NCBI RefSeq assembly: GCF_027172205.1
Contig: NC_070614.1
Location: 47,370,001-47,434,000 of the forward strand
Source: Podarcis raffonei
Lineage: Eukaryota; Chordata; Lepidosauria; Squamata; Lacertidae
Length of the DNA stretch: 64,000 bases
Reading direction: 5' to 3'
The notes beneath the pieces were generated by a model. That model saw nothing but the letters and a program-made list of their open reading frames with translations, did not search any database and was not told where the DNA came from. The position numbers and the translations under genes were made by a program. Position 1 is the first letter of the stretch. Each line of letters begins with the position of its first letter. Of this stretch, positions 30,610 through 41,919 are shown piece after piece.

Positions 30610-31957
30610 CTTCACTACATTCCTTTAGTGATGTTTCCAGAGGGGGCACTAAAGCACCACAAACCAGAAACTCACAGAGCAGAGAAGACAAAACAAGGGA
30701 ACAACAATAGCTGTTATTATAGGGAACATCAGTTCTTCTTTGTCCTGTCTCTAACCTACTGGGAGTTGTCCCATGATCATCTTGTTCCAACGCAGTGGGC
30801 CCATTCAAAACAAATTCATCCTGCCCAGTCCTTTCTTTCTCACATAGGGCTACTTCCCTCAAGATTTCTGTTCTTTCAAAATTTCTGATTACAGTGGAAG
30901 ATATTCAGGAGCAGTTTGTGCCACCACCATGTTGTGGTCCTCCTGGACTGAGAATAAAGTAATCTGGAAATACTATGCTCATTTCTTGAGACTCAGAGAA
31001 AATGATGTTCTGGCCTAGATAAGTAAAACAACAGTAATTTACAGTCTTTCCCCATCACAGCACAATGCCATTTACTGCTACATTGTTACTTCCAGCTTGA
31101 CCCACATAAATTAGAACGCAGACCTCCTCCCATCCCAGATCCTTTCCCCGTGCAAAGTTCTTTCTTTTGAAGTGTGGTGCTGCACATGCCTCACCACCCA
31201 GCACCCAAATTAACAGCCTCCCAGCCTGCCTCAACTGCAATAAAAGCTGGTGATAATGGGTGGGGCTTGAATTCTCAAAGGGGTCAGAAGAGAATCACCA
31301 ATGAGTCAAGCATATACAACAAGGAAAATAATTATACAAGAGATATTAATAACATGTGCAATTATTTGGCCCAGCACATATGACCATTCCTGGAGCTCAT
31401 ATATGTTTCTTTCAAGATTCCATCAATATCTTTTGCTTTTTTCCAGAGTTTATAAGAAGGCAGAAGTTCTTCAATAGCTGCTCTTTTCAACATGATCTTG
31501 CAGCATTACTGGACTGGAAGAATGTTCAGATTGGGAGGAAAGTGGGATGCTCTTATCCTCACCACACACCTGCGATGTAGGGTAGCTGAGAGATAGGGAC
31601 TAGCCCAAGGTCACCAGAGCTGCCATTTAAAGCACATGGCTTTTTCCGAAGAATCCACGATCAGTGATGTACCCCTCATAGTATTACACTTCCCAGCATC
31701 TTTAGCAGTTTAAAATTATCAGCATTCCATCAGAGATGCCATCTGCTTTCAATGCACGTTGAATGGATGGTGCGTACCCAATCTGGCTGAAGTACATGGC
31801 CAAATTGGAGTCAGTGTTACATTCCACCCATTGCAACTTTTCTCTATGTGAGTGAGGATGCTGGTGGTTGGAGACTGACAGCGCCAGCAGCAAACCAGAG
31901 CCCCAAAACCGCTTGCAACAGCCTCTTCGCCTGCTATATATTACTGGGGAGGGTCTC
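30610..31957. other. VH10-VH11 spacer
   Basis: This has no gene. About 30620-31270 is the VH 3'-flank unit and its continuation. About 31565-31650 looks like the 3' part of a tRNA/MIR-type SINE (GATAGGGACTAGCCCAAGGTCACC is a family-type stretch). The VH11 octamer variant GTGCAAAT ends the stretch at 31958-31965. Confidence 0.5.
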
Positions 31958-32090
31958 GTGCAAATACCTTCAGGAGGCTGTGGGTGGTTTGGAATGAAAT
32001 CTCCTCAATATAAAATTTTAACATGTTTCCTATTGGAAAGGCTCCTCTTCTCTATCTCTCTAGAGTCTAGGACATTTGTTCACTAACATT

Positions 32091-32754
32091 ATGAAATTGC
32101 TGCTCCTTCTTTCTTTGGTGGCCTTTCCAAAATGTAAGTAAATTTTTGTGATGAGTTGTTTCATGTGGTCATTTGATGATTTTCAAACATTCACTGAAAT
32201 CTTCAGTGTTTCCAAGGGGTCTTCTCAGACATTCAGGTTGTATCATCTGGGCCAGAGGCAGTGAAACAAGGAGGAAACCTCAGCCTGCTCTGTAAAGTGA
32301 CAGGTTTCTCCATATACAGTGGTACCTCAGGTTAAGAACTTAATTTGTTCTGGAGGTCTGTTCTTAACCTGAAACTGTTCTTAACCTGAAACACTACTTT
32401 AGTGTCCTGCTGCCACTGCGCTGCCGCTGCACAATTTCTGTTCTCATCCTGAAGCAAAGTTCTTAACCCAAGGTAATATTTCTGGGTCAGCGGAGTCTGT
32501 AACCTGAAGCATATGTAACCCGAGGTACCACTCTATATTAATACTTATGCCTGGCACTGGATCTACCTGGTACCTCGGAAAGGCCTGGAATGGATTGCAA
32601 AGATACACCCTTGTAACGGGATGACTTGGTATGCACCTTCTTTCAAGAGATGTGCAACCATTTCTTCAGATGCCTCTGGGAATGAGTTCTCCCTCCAGCT
32701 GAACTCCCTGGCAGCAGCAGATGCCTCTGAGTATTTCTGTACCACAGAGACGAC
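32091..32754 (+). pseudogene. VH11, clan II-like VH split by a MITE
   Basis: Leader exon 32091-32133 is 43 nt (MKLLLLLSLVAFPK); intron 32134-32216; V exon 32217-32754. FR1 ([10 protein letters not shown]) is interrupted in CDR1 by a 217-bp MITE (32317-32533); the rest ([30 protein letters not shown]) follows. The Ala-Val-Tyr end of FR3 reads ASEYFCTT. The heptamer is CACAATG 32755-32761, but no nonamer is found at 12 or 23 bp. The promoter octamer is GTGCAAAT. It is a host VH gene disabled by transposition and by signal decay. Confidence 0.88.
32317..32533. mobile_element. Tc1/mariner-like MITE in VH11 CDR1
   Basis: The ends are CAGTGGTACCTCAGGTTAAG and, inverted, CCCGAGGTACCACTC, flanked by TA on both sides (32315-32316 and 32534-32535). 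The interior repeats TTCTTAACCTGAA. No coding capacity. The TA duplication points to a Tc1/mariner-type transposase. Confidence 0.75.
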
Positions 32755-32761
32755 CACAATG

Positions 32762-34165
32762 AGACAAGCTGTTAAAAAAAGGGCGGGAAACAATTCTCCC
32801 TGCAAAAATCTAGCTGCATTCAGTTACAATAAATCAATCACTAAGCTTGCAAACACAAAGAGAAAGGACAATTCAATTAAATACTTTAAAAGTTATGAGG
32901 CATTCTCTAGGAGTAGGGTGTCATTTTCTCTTCTGTTTGTATTCTGGTGGGGTACGAGAGCTGAAAATAATGCCAATATATTTCACAGCTGGAAACCAAG
33001 GTGTCCCTTTGGTTTCATATAGTACATGGGCAGACAAGTCTAAAAAGCTTGGGACATAAATTTTCGTGGCCCTGCAGCGGCTATGGTGGCTCATTTACCA
33101 GAAATAATGTATTTAGCATTATCTCTGGAAGTGTATAGTGACCAAACTAAGCCTTCTAGAGAAAAATATACCTAGGGGGATGAGTTTGGTCAGAATGGAG
33201 TATACACTTTCAATGGGTCTACTCTGAGTATGACGCAGTCCCGTGGGGTGATTTTAAACTAAGCTTTACTCAATAACCAACCAAGACCTGTTTAGCAATC
33301 TTCACAATCCTCACAATGCAGGAGTGATGCATGGGGCTCACACACGCACTGGAAGCTTCTTTCACTTGGCTTAAATTCTGCAGGATAAGGATGGTTTGCA
33401 AAAATTCAGTGGTGTAGCATGGGTTCCCAGCTCCAGTTGCTGTCAACTTTTTCCTTTTCTTGCAAGGAATCCTATTCGGAATAAGGGAAATTCCCTTAAA
33501 AAAGGGGGAAATGTTGACAGCTATGCTCCAGGGGCTACGTGGAGGGGTGGGTGGGAGGGAGGGAAATGGAGTGCACTTATACATTAACTACCTAACAGTG
33601 TCTGTGTCACCCAGGAGATGACAGTCAACCACCCCTGTGGCTATGTCAATGTGAACAATTCTGGCTCTGTGGATCCTGCCACCTGAGGCAGTTTCTTCAC
33701 CTTGCCTCATGGGTGGGTCAGCCTAGAAGCCTCTTTGCAACCAGGGCTTTTCATGCTCTTGCTGCCGCCCAGCTGTTCTATCCCCATGAGCAACAATCCT
33801 GCTGCAGTCATTACAGAACCACACATGCCAAAACTGTTTCAGTGACTAATGCAGACTTGGTACAGTGCGATGCAGGAATGGGCAACTCAGTTTAAGCTCC
33901 CTTGGGACACTCTGACACTGTATTGTGTAGAAAAGTCCTTTAGTTCACCTCATAACACACAAACTCAAATGAGACATGTTACCCACATCTCTCACTCTCA
34001 CCTGAGAGAAAAAGAAAACCTACAGAAGAAATTGGCCCAGAAGACTTGGATCAGTGAGCAATTGGCAGTTCATTCCCTTTCCAACCAACCTTCTACCCAA
34101 GATTCCACATGTCTGAAGGTTTTTCATCCCATATTAATACTGCCCCCTCTTACACTGGCAGATTT
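32762..34165. other. VH11-VH12 spacer
   Basis: No gene is recognised. A foldback MITE lies at 33437-33525. Confidence 0.5.
33437..33525. mobile_element. Foldback MITE (GCTGTCAAC ends)
   Basis: Same family as 7347-7431 in the opposite orientation: it begins TTGCTGTCAACTTTTTCC and ends ATGTTGACAGCTATG, with a self-complementary interior. Confidence 0.6.
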
Positions 34166-34273
34166 ATGCAAAGCCGAGTTTGTTTTCTCTTCCTACTTAA
34201 AGCCGCAAGTCTCTCACTTCACACAGACTTCCTGGCACGGCACTCAGAGTTCCATTCAGACCATCCCACCACT

Positions 34274-34717
34274 ATGCCTTCTTTCTTGATGATGCTCCTG
34301 GCACTGGCTGCCTCCTCTTCAAGTGTGTTAAGTCTTGCATTGTAGTTCATCACTTAATTTTGGATTTCTAAGATAATATTTGGCTGATGGTTTCTCCTTT
34401 TTTCCTTCCCTACCAGGTGTGTTCTCACAGGTGGTTCTGACCCAGACATCAGATCCAGTCTTGAAAAAACCTGGGGAATCCCATAAACTGAGCTGCACCA
34501 CTGCTGGATTTGATATTAACAGCTACTGGATGGACTGGATCAGACAGAAACCTGGCAAAGGGCTGGAATGGCTTGTTCACTATTACAATAGTGGGAACAG
34601 TCATTATTCCTCTGCAATCCAAGGGCGATTTACAGCCTCGAAGAGTGGATCAAACTTCTATCTGCAAATGAACAACCTTAAACCTGAGGATACAGCTGTG
34701 TATTACTGTGCAAGAGA
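34274..34717 (+). CDS. IGHV: VH12, divergent heavy-chain variable segment
   Basis: Leader exon 34274-34322 ([16 protein letters not shown]), intron 34323-34416, V exon 34417-34717. The mature start [61 protein letters not shown] and [14 protein letters not shown] set it apart from the other groups. It is the only intact member of a group otherwise seen as relics at 11841, 19450, 52241 and 59738. The promoter octamer is ATGCAAAG at 34166-34173 (7/8). The recombination signal is CACAGTG 34718-34724, spacer 23, ACAAAAACC 34748-34756. It looks functional. Confidence 0.93.
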
Positions 34718-34756
34718 CACAGTGAGAGGCTTCCCATTAGACCTTAGACAAAAACC

Positions 34757-36048
34757 CTTCATTGCATTCCTTCAGTAGAGTTTCCAGAGGGGGCACTAAA
34801 GCACCACAAACAAGAAACTCTCAGAGCAGAAAAAACAAGACCATGGCCCAGGTTAGACAGGGGTCCAACAACATCTGCAGGGCCCCTGGTTCTTTGTTCT
34901 TACCCCCAAGCAAAGCAATGTCCTGAAAAGACCTTGTCTCTTCTCCACCACAGGTCAGCAGCTTCATTCAACTGTATCACTGTGCTTCGACAACAAGCAT
35001 TTGAAAGAGGGAATAGGGTCAAAGTTGAATCAAATCATAAACAAATCAAGGATTAGTGCTCAACAATTGTTTCAGGTGCATAGCTAGATGCCTGGTGCTG
35101 CCCACTCTCCCCAAACTCAATGGAAGGGAAATTCATAAACCTCTACTAAATTTAATTTCATGTGATTAGCATATTCTCATAAAACCAGGCTGCAGAACCT
35201 TCTTCTTCTCCCTCCTGTTTCCCACAAGAGGGCAAGCAGGGTGTAAAAAACACCCAGTGTCATCAGCCCATGTCTGAAATGGTGTTGCAAGTACCGTTAG
35301 TGGCTTCATCTGTAAAACTGACAATTTCTTCAGATGTTTCCTTGCAGACCATCATCGCATGGGCCCCTTGAGACTTTGCACTTCTCCACACTTAAGCTTT
35401 CTCTGTACTTTCCAGGCACAGGTCTGTGCTTTAAAGGTCCATGTCTGAATTGCTGTTTATTGTGCTTTGGGCGGAAACGCCAGGGCAAAGAAGAAGGAGA
35501 AGAAGAGGAGAAAGAAGTAGAAGTAGAAGTAGAAGTAGAAGTAGAAGTAGAAGAAGAAGAAGAAGAAGAAGAAGAAGAAGAAGAAGAAGAAATGTAAATT
35601 TAAAGCACTTTGACTCCCAAAGGCATTTTCTCACAGTTCTCTTTATATCTTGATCACAATTCATAGCTGGGGGAAATGTAACTAGTACAAACCCAATGTG
35701 GCTAATAGTTTGATGGCAATAAATAAAAATGGCATAAATCTAGAATATTAAAATTGGACCAGGAGCACATGATTTTTCTTTCTCTTTCATGTGTGAAGAA
35801 GCCACATGCAGTATTCCTTGTTATTATCTCTGACCAGGAATGGACGGAGTGGCTAATTATTTCCTATTTCTGTTTTTGCTGGTGCTCATTTGTGCTCTCT
35901 TTTTTAATCCATATTTTGTGAATAAATGCACAAAAAGTACACATTTAAACTATACAGATGTTGCATTCAATGTACCATCATGTTCTCGAGTGCATTTCAA
36001 TGTTTTTCAATATATTTCTTCACAACATAACTGTTTCATATGCATTAC
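34757..36048. other. VH12 flank and spacer
   Basis: This has no gene. It begins with a short VH 3'-flank block, then sequence not repeated elsewhere in the window, then a GAA-rich microsatellite (35490-35592), and ends at the Gypsy insertion point. Confidence 0.55.
35490..35592. repeat. (GAAGTA)n(GAA)n microsatellite
   Basis: GAAGTA units pass into a pure GAA tract. Open frames across it on both strands are repeat artefacts. Confidence 0.9.
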
Positions 36049-36864
36049 TGTCAGGGAATCAGGAGCAGGAGCACTGGGGAGAGAGGATTGGGAGAGCGAA
36101 GGGGAAGAATCTGAGGGCAGCGTAGGGGAGTATGACAGTGGCCCGAGAGATTCCATGAGCTTCTCCAGCGAATCAGAAGATTCCCAGAAGGGGGCGCCGA
36201 TGGTCAGGGCAAGGGGGGTCCCAGGGGGGACGCACCAGAAACAAGGAGCCAGAGGGGAACCCCAAAGCAGCAGTGGAGGATCGGGACCAGTTTCCCCACC
36301 AGAGCATAGTGGGGGGGAGGAGTCACATGTGTCAGGGCCAGCGTCTCCTCCAGAGAGGGAGTCAGGGCTGACCACGCCTCCATCGGAGAGTGGGGGAACG
36401 GAAGGGAGGTCAGTTGCAGCTAGCCCCCCCGAAGGGGGAAGCAGTGGCAGCAGCAGTGAAACGGTCAGGAGGAAAGCTGCTGGCTGGGCGCGCGCGCCAA
36501 GTTCAAATGTGCAGGCGCGCGGAACAGCAGGAGACCCGGATGGGGAACCAGCTCCTAAAGCCCGCCGGAGGGAGGGAGAAGGCTCAGGGGAATCAGCGGG
36601 AGAAGAGGCTAGAAAGGGCGGAACCCCGGCGGGCAGGCGGACCCAGAGGAGGAAGGAGCAGCGGAGAAGGTGGAGCAAGGCTAGGATCTTAAATTGGTGT
36701 CAGGGGGGAGGAGACTCAGACGGAGCATCAGTGGTCTGACACTTTAGACGTGGGGCTGCGCGCTGCAGCTCTGGAAGTGAAACTGAACTTCAATAAAGAC
36801 TTTTATACTTAACAACGAAGCAGCGTTGGTCCTTTGTGAGCTGGGACCTAGGGCAGCCCTGACA
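36049..36864 (+). repeat. Gypsy 5' LTR
   Basis: It starts TGTCAGGGAATC and ends CAGCCCTGACA; the ends are a 6-bp inverted repeat. An AATAAAG lies near its 3' end. It is GC-rich; the long open frames across it are not genes. Confidence 0.95.
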
Positions 36865-36957
36865 GTATGCTCCGTCTCAGATAAAAACCTCGCAGCGTGA
36901 GTTGGTGCAGCGAGGGGCAAGACTTGGTGTTTTGCGAGCTCACGAAGAGAGGCAAAG

Positions 36958-38034
36958 ATGACTACAGAGAGCCAGGTGAAAGAACTGCAAGAAGCAGTCA
37001 CAACGCTTTACGCAGAAGTAGCAGCATCCAGGAAAAGAGAAGAAGAAGCAGTAGCGCTCTGCCGGGATCTGCAGGCCAGGTGGGACCGTTGGGGGAAAGA
37101 GGGGCTGCCAGGACCCAAACCGGAGGGAGTTGGCCTCGGGAAGAGGGGGGGCAGCCTAGTAGCCCACTTTGATGGGAACCTGCAGCAATACCCTAACTTC
37201 AGAGCTGACGTGGTTTACGCGCTCAATTTGCTTCGGAAAGACTTTAGAGATGAGGAAGAGAAGGTGGGCTTCATAATCACTCATTTGCATGGGGAAGCAA
37301 AAGCGTGGCTGCGGAATTTGTGGCGCGAAAAAGACCCCGCCCTCAAAGATTCCGATGCATTTATCAAAGCTATGGACGCTTGCTTTAAATCTACGGTAGA
37401 TGTAGATATTGCTCGGAGGGAAATGCATGGACTACAGCAAGGGAAAGCGACGGTGAGGCAATATCACTCGCGCTTTTTTGCCTTACTGAACGTGCTGGGC
37501 TGGGAGAAGGACTCTATTGCTGTCAGAGACCTGTTCTGGGAGGGGCTAAGTGGAGAGGTGAAAGATGAGCTGGCAAGAGGGGAACGACCCCAAAGTACCC
37601 AAGAAGTTGCCCAAAGAGCGTTGGCAATTGGTGTGCGCCTGGAAGGACGCCCTTGGAGCAGGGAGGAAGGACGTAAGGCAAGCACCCCAGCCAGGACAAC
37701 CCCTTTCTTTCCCAGAGAGGCGGGGCGGGCGCTGTCCATGCCTCCTTTAGGAAGGGGAGAAGAGCCGATGGAGATTGGTGGTGCCAGGGCTCAGACTGCC
37801 AGCAGAGCCCAAACACCGGGAGCAGTCAAGGGGAAGGCTCCTAGAGGGACCAGGAAGTGTTACATCTGCGACAGTGCACAGCACATGGCCAAAGAGTGTC
37901 CCCAGAGGCTCCAGAAGCACACTGCAGCCTCGGCAACAGTAAAGGGAACAGGTGAGCAGCCGAAACAGCTGCAGGGGGAAGAAGAAGCCTGGTTGGAAAC
38001 AGAGCCACTGGGGCCCAACCAGGCAAGTCAGTGA
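36958..38034 (+). CDS. gag: Gypsy gag
   Basis: A 358-codon frame with a retrotransposon gag-type capsid region (about residues 60-230) and a single CCHC zinc knuckle near residue 305 for RNA binding. It overlaps the pol frame by 4 nt, as is common in the family. It belongs to the fossil/young element described above. Confidence 0.9.
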   Translation: MTTESQVKELQEAVTTLYAEVAASRKREEEAVALCRDLQARWDRWGKEGLPGPKPEGVGLGKRGGSLVAHFDGNLQQYPNFRADVVYALNLLRKDFRDEEEKVGFIITHLHGEAKAWLRNLWREKDPALKDSDAFIKAMDACFKSTVDVDIARREMHGLQQGKATVRQYHSRFFALLNVLGWEKDSIAVRDLFWEGLSGEVKDELARGERPQSTQEVAQRALAIGVRLEGRPWSREEGRKASTPARTTPFFPREAGRALSMPPLGRGEEPMEIGGARAQTASRAQTPGAVKGKAPRGTRKCYICDSAQHMAKECPQRLQKHTAASATVKGTGEQPKQLQGEEEAWLETEPLGPNQASQ

Positions 38035-41000
38035 AGCAGTCCCCAGAGATTTTACAGCCCACAGACCCCCTCCCACCCAAACCAGTGGTGCAACTCACCG
38101 CATCGCTCCAGTTGCCCAATGGGCACACCATGCAAGTACCAATAACCATTGACTCTGGGAGCAACACAGACTTTATTGGAGTGGACTTTATCAAGCAACA
38201 TCGCATAGCACTCATGCCAGCCACGATGCCCCTAAACGTCGTCACGGTCGATGGCAGGAAGCTACTGGGAGGAGAGGTGGTACAGCAAACACCACCGATG
38301 GTGATGCAAATTGGAAACCACCGCGGAGTCATCAGCTTCAACGTCACCCACCTGTCGGACACGCCCATAGTGTTGGGTATGAGTTGGCTGGATAGGCACA
38401 GCCCGGCATTAGCATGGTACCAGCGGCAGTTGACCTTCTGCTCCTCCTACTGCGCAGAACACTGCATCCAGACCCGCCAGGAGGAGGAGGGGCAAGAGGA
38501 TGAACCGCAGCTACACCTAGGCATGGTGCAAGCGGTACCCAACAAGTACAAGGAGTTTTTGGAGGTCTTCTGCGAGAGGGAAGCGGATAAGCTGCCTCCC
38601 CACAGGCCTTACGACTGCAAGATTGACCTCCTGCCGGGAGCGACGCTGCCGACTGGGAAACTGTATTCCATGTCTGAAGATGAACTGCAAGAACTCAGGG
38701 AGTTCATAGATCACAACTTGAAGCGGGGGTTCATCCAAGAATCTAAAGCAGTGGGGGGCAGTCCCGTGTTTTTCGTGAAGAAGAAGGACACGCCCCAACG
38801 GAGACTCATAGTTGATTATAGGATCATAAATTCCAAAACAAAGCCCGCAGCATTCCCCATGCCCAAGATCGACGACCTGCTCGCGACGGTGAGGAAGGGA
38901 CGGATCTTCACCAAGTTGGATCTACGAGGGGCGTACAACCTTATACGCTTGCGGGAGGGCGATGAGTGGAAGACAGCCATGTTTACACCTTTAGGCACCT
39001 ATGAATATCGCGTAATGCCTTTTGGTCTGCAAAATGGCTCCCATACCTTCCAAGCTTTCATGCATCATGTGTTAGCGGGACTCCTCTACAAGAAGTGCGT
39101 CTGCTTCCTGGACGACATCCTGATCTTCTCGGAATCGCAGGAGGCTCACGAGAGGGACGTCAAGGAGGTCCTGCAGAGGCTACGGGAGCACAGACTTTAC
39201 GCCAAATTAGAGAAGTGCCAGTTCGACATGACGGAGGTGGATTTTCTGGGCTACAAGCTGTCCGACAAGGGACTCGCCATGGACAGCGCCAAGGTCCGCG
39301 CGGTGTTGGACTGGAAGAGCCCGCGCAATCGGAAGGAGGTCCAGAAGTTCGTCGGCTTCGCCAACTTTTATCGCAAGTTCATCAAAGGGTTCGCGAAGGA
39401 GACGGCGGCCATCACGGACACCCTCAGCTCCAAGAAGAAGAAGTTCACCTGGACGGACCAGGCGGAGCAGTCCTTTCGGAGACTCAAGCGTCTCTTCGCG
39501 TCCGAAGAACAGCTGCTACATGTAAACCCCAGCAGACCAATGAGGGTTGAGACGGACGCCTCGGACAGAGCGGTGGGGGCCGTCCTGTTGCAGCAAGATC
39601 CGCAAGGGGAATGGAGGCCGTGCGCATTCTACTCCAGGAAACTCAGCAAGGCGGAACAGAACTACACCATCTGGGACAGGGAGTTGCTGGCCATTCATGC
39701 AGCTTTCAAGGCGTGGCGGCACTTCCTCGTTGGAGCCAGACACACAGTGCAAGTCCGCACGGACCATAAGAACCTGGAGTACTGGCGCACGGCGCGGTTC
39801 CTGAACCATAGACACATCCGCTGGGCGGAGTTCTTTGCGGATTTCGATTTCCGGATAGAATACATCCCGGGAGACAACAACGTCATGGCGGATGCACTAT
39901 CCAGGAAGCCGCAGTATCTCGAGGAAGCGGCGCCGGTGGCGGCCAAGCACATTTTCGCACCGAAAGCGTGGGCGTGCGCTTCAGCTGCCGTGGACCTGGA
40001 CGCGGTGCGTCGAGCGCTGCAGACGGATTCGTTCGCACAATCCAAGATGGAGGAGGTGCGAAAAGGCACAGCGAAGGACGATGAGTTCCAGATACGAGAC
40101 GGACTGCTCATCCGCAAAGGGGCTCTCTACGTGCCCGGAGACGACCTCCGCGCGAAAGTCTTGCAGCAGCTACACGACGCGCCCAGCGCTGGGCACTTCG
40201 GCAAGGACAAAACGGCGGAATTAGTAACCAGAGACTTTTGGTGGCCCAAGGTGAGGGGAGAAGTCGCGGATTACGTCTCCAGGTGTGACACCTGCCAAAG
40301 GGCCAAGCCAGTACACAGGAAGCCGGCGGGTCTACTAGAACCCCTACAGACGCCGCTCGAACCGTGGGAGAGAGTGGCCCTGGACTTTGTCACAGATCTG
40401 CCCAGCTCGCGAGGCAAAACAGCGGTGCTCGTGGTCGTAGACATGTTCACCAAGATGGCGCACTTTATTCCGTGCGCGAAGGTGGCCACAGCGGAACAGA
40501 CCGCCAAGCTGTTCATAGACCACGTGTTCAAAGCTCACGGCTTGCCGCGGTCCATCCTGTCCGACCGGGGTCGCCAATTCGTCTCGAGCTTCTGGCAGAA
40601 GCTGCTGGGCATCCTGAACGTCAAGATCAACTTAGCGTCAGCACGACACCCGCAGACCAACGGACAAGCGGAGAGGGTCAACGCCGTCATGCAGCAGTAC
40701 CTGCGATGCTACGCCAATCAACAACCCTCGACCTGGGTGGACTACCTACCGCTGGCCGAGTTTGCCTACAACAACACGAAGCACGGGTCTACGGGAGTGA
40801 CACCGTTCTTCGCCAATAATGGGCGGCATCCCAGAACTTTCCCGGGGTTAGAGACGAAGGGGGAGGGGGAGCCAAGGGGAGCAGAGCACTTAGCAGCAGA
40901 GTTACAGGAGGTCCACGAGCAACTCCGAAGGCAATTGGAACTGGCAAAACACGCCTACAAAATGCAGGCAGACAAGCACAGGAGGGTCGGGGAGGACATC

Positions 41001-41858
41001 CAGGTGGGGGACTGGGTCTGGTTAGCAGCCCAGGCAGTGCCGGCCAGGACGCTAGCTAAGAGGAAGCTCAAGCACAAGCAGCTGGGACCTTACCAGGTCG
41101 CGGCACAAATCAATCCAGTGGCCTTCCGGTTGACACTCCCGGAGGGCTCCAGAATGCACCCAGTCTTTCATAGGTCAGTGCTCACACCCTACAGGGAACC
41201 CCACAGGTTTCAGGCGACAGGGAACGCGCCAGACACACTTAGTGAATCTCCGAAGAGGGAGGGGTCACGGAGGGCGACGCCACTCAACGAGGTCACGGAG
41301 ATTTTGGACTCGAGGTGGGGGGAAGAGGGGGTGGAATACCTCCTCGCCAGGGAAGGTACCCCAGCCAGTGCCAACAGGTGGGTACCGTGCTATGCCGTGG
41401 AGGAGCACTATCTTAAAGACGAGTTCCATGCACTCTTCCCACACAGACCTATGCCGGCAGAGTTTTTCGACGACTGGCTCTTCACACCCACACTGTCAGC
41501 CAGTACGTTCCAGGGTTTTTCATCAGCTGAAGAGATGACGCCGGACACTAGCTCCTCGGAGGGGTCTCTCTCGGGGTTTGCCACAGACCGCTCCTATTGG
41601 TGGGACACTCAACCGGAGGTGGGGTGGCACAGGGAGCTGCTGCGGGGACCTTTGCAAGCAGTCTCACCAGAGGTACCCGGGGGAGGGGAGGACATGAACG
41701 TGTTGGGGGAGGATCCTGGATTCGGGCACATCAGCAGAGAGATGGAAGCAGAGGAAATCGACGTCGACGAGCCCGTTGCGGTTGGGCCGGATCCAGTGGA
41801 CCGGCTACACACCAGGGGGGAAGAATGGTATCCCGCACTCACACCCACAGGACTGTAG
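38031..41858 (+). CDS. pol: Gypsy pol polyprotein
   Basis: A 1275-codon frame in chromovirus order: retropepsin-type protease, reverse transcriptase with a YxDD-type FLDD box, RNase H, zinc-binding H2C2 and core integrase, and a C-terminal chromodomain-like segment near residues 1080-1140. The frame differs from gag, and expression by frameshift or reinitiation is usual in this family. Confidence 0.92.
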   Translation: MKQSPEILQPTDPLPPKPVVQLTASLQLPNGHTMQVPITIDSGSNTDFIGVDFIKQHRIALMPATMPLNVVTVDGRKLLGGEVVQQTPPMVMQIGNHRGVISFNVTHLSDTPIVLGMSWLDRHSPALAWYQRQLTFCSSYCAEHCIQTRQEEEGQEDEPQLHLGMVQAVPNKYKEFLEVFCEREADKLPPHRPYDCKIDLLPGATLPTGKLYSMSEDELQELREFIDHNLKRGFIQESKAVGGSPVFFVKKKDTPQRRLIVDYRIINSKTKPAAFPMPKIDDLLATVRKGRIFTKLDLRGAYNLIRLREGDEWKTAMFTPLGTYEYRVMPFGLQNGSHTFQAFMHHVLAGLLYKKCVCFLDDILIFSESQEAHERDVKEVLQRLREHRLYAKLEKCQFDMTEVDFLGYKLSDKGLAMDSAKVRAVLDWKSPRNRKEVQKFVGFANFYRKFIKGFAKETAAITDTLSSKKKKFTWTDQAEQSFRRLKRLFASEEQLLHVNPSRPMRVETDASDRAVGAVLLQQDPQGEWRPCAFYSRKLSKAEQNYTIWDRELLAIHAAFKAWRHFLVGARHTVQVRTDHKNLEYWRTARFLNHRHIRWAEFFADFDFRIEYIPGDNNVMADALSRKPQYLEEAAPVAAKHIFAPKAWACASAAVDLDAVRRALQTDSFAQSKMEEVRKGTAKDDEFQIRDGLLIRKGALYVPGDDLRAKVLQQLHDAPSAGHFGKDKTAELVTRDFWWPKVRGEVADYVSRCDTCQRAKPVHRKPAGLLEPLQTPLEPWERVALDFVTDLPSSRGKTAVLVVVDMFTKMAHFIPCAKVATAEQTAKLFIDHVFKAHGLPRSILSDRGRQFVSSFWQKLLGILNVKINLASARHPQTNGQAERVNAVMQQYLRCYANQQPSTWVDYLPLAEFAYNNTKHGSTGVTPFFANNGRHPRTFPGLETKGEGEPRGAEHLAAELQEVHEQLRRQLELAKHAYKMQADKHRRVGEDIQVGDWVWLAAQAVPARTLAKRKLKHKQLGPYQVAAQINPVAFRLTLPEGSRMHPVFHRSVLTPYREPHRFQATGNAPDTLSESPKREGSRRATPLNEVTEILDSRWGEEGVEYLLAREGTPASANRWVPCYAVEEHYLKDEFHALFPHRPMPAEFFDDWLFTPTLSASTFQGFSSAEEMTPDTSSSEGSLSGFATDRSYWWDTQPEVGWHRELLRGPLQAVSPEVPGGGEDMNVLGEDPGFGHISREMEAEEIDVDEPVAVGPDPVDRLHTRGEEWYPALTPTGL

Positions 41859-41919
41859 CACCCGGAACCCACACCCGAAGAGGGGGAGGGGGGAAGGGGG
41901 GCTTCGAGGGGGGGATGGA

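Noticed and set aside
35431-35664. Leu-rich and Glu/Arg-rich frames
   Set aside because: They translate the GAA microsatellite in different frames.
35840-36739. Long open frame across the Gypsy 5' LTR (and its twin at 41597-42610)
   Set aside because: It lies in LTR and flanking sequence, is GC-rich and low in complexity, and repeats in both LTRs; not a gene.
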